Positions 20,840 through 22,269 of a stretch of DNA of 22,269 bases are shown here, piece by piece. The stretch is taken from IMG/VR virus record IMGVR_UViG_3300010413_000188, positions 1 through 22,269 of that record. The stretch is one strand, 5' to 3'. The DNA comes from a virus. Below the pieces are notes generated by a model, which was not told where the DNA came from, made no database searches, and saw only the letters and a program-made list of their open reading frames with translations. Position numbers and translations under genes: made by a program. Within the stretch, counting starts at the first letter, position 1, and each line of letters begins with the position of its first letter.

Positions 20840-20883
20840 CAAATTACCCCCCGACGTGCTACAATGAAAGCATGAAGGGGGGT
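20836..20883 (+). promoter_or_regulatory. Late-type terminase promoter inside a ribosome-site hairpin
   Basis: ATGACA (20836-20841), 18 bases, then TGCTACAAT (20857-20865, extended -10). ACCCCCC (20846-20852) and GGGGGGT (20877-20883) form a perfect seven-pair stem; the right arm is also the Shine-Dalgarno site for ATG 20890. The -10 box is in the loop. RNA from upstream carries both arms and hides the ribosome site. RNA from this promoter (start near 20872) lacks the left arm and leaves it free. Confidence 0.72.
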
Positions 20884-20889
20884 TTTATC

Positions 20890-21330
20890 ATGGCAAAAAG
20901 GAGGAAAACATTCCAAAAACTAGACTTAGAGTCTAGTTTATTAAATGGGCAAATAGCCCAGATAGTAAAATTTAAACGCTCTAAAAGGCCAGGCCTGCCA
21001 GTTATAGAGATAAACGACGAGACTAAATCCGAGCTTGTGGAATCTCTTAAACAAAGCTTAGTTATGCAAGCCCTTGGTTATCATGTAGATAATACAAATG
21101 TTACTACATACTACGACCATAAAGGGCAAAATGTTACTAATAAACTTGGTGTACATACTGAATTAACCAATGAGCGTAAATATGTACAACCCAATTATAA
21201 AGCTACATTACAACTATTAGAAACCTTGGACCCTGGATTTTTTAATTCTAGTGGAGAAGGGGCGCCCCAAATTATTGACGATTGGGGGTTGTGTATAGAT
21301 GGCGATAGCGAAACACAAGAAGATAAGTAA
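20890..21330 (+). CDS. Putative terminase small subunit
   Basis: The ATG at 20890 is chosen over in-frame ATG 20836 (part of the promoter) because GGGGGG lies seven bases before it. The 146-residue product has a basic N-terminus (AKRRKTFQKL), an acidic helical middle (EINDETKSELVESLKQSLVM) and an acidic C-terminus. It overlaps the large terminase gene by 32 bases. No standard small-terminase motif is visible; the call rests on position, size and charge layout, a DNA-binding basic head and an acidic end. It could instead be another packaging-linked protein. Confidence 0.55.
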   Translation: MAKRRKTFQKLDLESSLLNGQIAQIVKFKRSKRPGLPVIEINDETKSELVESLKQSLVMQALGYHVDNTNVTTYYDHKGQNVTNKLGVHTELTNERKYVQPNYKATLQLLETLDPGFFNSSGEGAPQIIDDWGLCIDGDSETQEDK

Positions 21331-22269
21331 TTTAATTTTACCTGCTTTTAAATCGCTATATCAAGTTAGTAAAACGTTTCAAGTTGCTAAAGGTGGCAGG
21401 GGTAGTGGTAAAAGCACGACTATAGCAATCAAGATTGTTATGTTAGTTATAAAATATCGTGTAAACGCCCTGATTGTAAGGCGTGTAGGTGCTACGCTTA
21501 GGAAGTCCGTTTATGAACAGATAAAAGAAGCAATTGCAGTAATGGGCGTTGAAACTTATTTTAAATGTACTGATAGCCGCCTGGAAATTGTGTATAAACC
21601 AACGGGCCAAGAAATCATGTTTCGTGGTGCTGATGATGCAGGAAAAATTAAATCCGTTAAGACTAGTAAATACCCCATCGGTATACTATGGATTGAAGAA
21701 CTAGCCGATTTTATGGAACCTGGCCCTATAGATGTTATTATAGACTCAGTTATCAGGGCGGAAATAGGATTTAAATATCAAGTATTTTTTTCTTACAATC
21801 CCCCAAAACGTAAAAGTAATTGGGCCAACAAACGGTATAATTCTAAAATTGCTATACCACAAGACACATTTATACACCACTCAACTAGTTTTGATAACAC
21901 ATATTTGGCGGCCGCGTTTTTTGCCAGGGCCAGGGAGTGGGAAGCTAAGAATATTAATTATTTTAAATGGAACTATTTAGGCGAGCCGTTAGGCGGCGGA
22001 CTTATCCCATTTAATAACTTAACTTTTAAGAAAATAGAACCCGATTTAATCAAGACTTTTGATAATAATATCCAAGGGCTTGACTGGGGTTTTGGCGTGG
22101 ACCCTACAGTTTTTACGAGGTCCCACTATAGTAGAAAGCAACGTAAATTATGGGTATATGGCGAAAAGTACGAGACTAAACTACATAATATACATTTAGC
22201 AAAATGGATTAAAGACATGCAATATAATGATACTAGAATCGTGGCGGATAGCGAGGATTCATTCAGGAT
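21299..22269 (+). CDS. Terminase large subunit (3' end beyond window)
   Basis: The gene runs off the window after 323 codons. Motifs of the PBSX/SPP1-type large terminase are clear: Walker A KGGRGSGKST (31-40), Walker B ILWIEELADF (E133, E134), the coupling motif SYNPP (165-169), and nuclease residues in GLDWGFGVDP (D262, D268) and IVADSED (D317). It cuts concatemeric genome DNA and drives it into the head. Start ATG 21299 lies inside the small subunit gene with GGGGG about eleven bases upstream, so translation is coupled. A GGAAGCTAAGA copy at 21940-21950 is read as W-E-A-K. The genome would continue with portal and head genes. Confidence 0.95.
   Translation, partial: MAIAKHKKISNLILPAFKSLYQVSKTFQVAKGGRGSGKSTTIAIKIVMLVIKYRVNALIVRRVGATLRKSVYEQIKEAIAVMGVETYFKCTDSRLEIVYKPTGQEIMFRGADDAGKIKSVKTSKYPIGILWIEELADFMEPGPIDVIIDSVIRAEIGFKYQVFFSYNPPKRKSNWANKRYNSKIAIPQDTFIHHSTSFDNTYLAAAFFARAREWEAKNINYFKWNYLGEPLGGGLIPFNNLTFKKIEPDLIKTFDNNIQGLDWGFGVDPTVFTRSHYSRKQRKLWVYGEKYETKLHNIHLAKWIKDMQYNDTRIVADSEDSFR

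Noticed and set aside
20836-20889. Extended N-terminus of the small terminase from ATG 20836
   Set aside because: The ATG lies in the -35 region and overlaps the previous stop; the ribosome site GGGGGG fits ATG 20890.

Overview
The window is a stretch of a tailed double-stranded DNA phage (or prophage) of a low-GC, Gram-positive host of Firmicutes type. The evidence is AT-rich DNA, strong AGGAGG Shine-Dalgarno sites, some TTG and GTG starts, sigma-A-like TTGACA/TATAAT promoters, every convincing gene on the + strand, and a recognisable siphovirus-type tail module and terminase. No integrase, tRNA, CRISPR array or insertion sequence was found. The terminase lies after the tail genes and no portal or capsid gene is present, so the window is probably an arbitrary cut of a circularly permuted or longer genome, with the head genes past its right end.

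Layout. 1-1235 is gene-free and rich in repeats. 1236-5001 holds two early-type transcription units of small, mostly unknown proteins: two zinc-ribbon proteins, a tandem paralog pair and a winged-helix protein. It ends with a likely Acb2/Tad1-type anti-defence nucleotide sponge (4777-5001). 5057-6032 is a holin-like protein overlapping a papain-family (C1A) cysteine peptidase, a probable unusual lysis pair. 6146-15949 is the virion operon: accessory virion proteins, head-tail connector, tail tube, head closure, HK97-gp10-like protein, tail terminator, tail assembly chaperones joined by a -1 frameshift, tape measure, tail hub and fibres. 15947-16509 holds two small-RNA candidates around one small early-type gene. 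16350-17115 is a second repeat-rich gene-free region. 17116-20839 carries zinc-ribbon proteins, a YdjM/DUF457 membrane protein, a VRR-NUC nuclease, a SNF2-type helicase and small regulators. 20890-22269 is a putative small terminase subunit and the large terminase subunit, cut by the window end.

Regulation. At least two promoter classes are visible. The first is TTGACA-type; three of its four members have a leader of the form AATCAARGGAGG (1236, 2610, 16044, 17116). The second is an extended -10 class, close to CGTGNTATAAT (5019, 15947, 16422, 20857), placed before the lysis genes, two small RNAs and the terminase. The small RNA at about 15962-16035 carries in its loop a perfect complement of the early leader's Shine-Dalgarno site, so a late RNA could shut off early genes. 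The terminase ribosome site sits in a hairpin whose left arm lies upstream of its own promoter start, an arrangement like T4 gene e that would allow translation only from the late transcript.

DNA-level patterns. GGAAGCTAAGA occurs 13 times exactly, on both strands and in several reading frames. The two gene-free regions share an imperfect inverted duplication of about 110 bp and paired CCTGGCA sites, often 11 bp apart. By eye, GATC occurs once and CCGG not at all in 22 kb, which suggests selection by host restriction.
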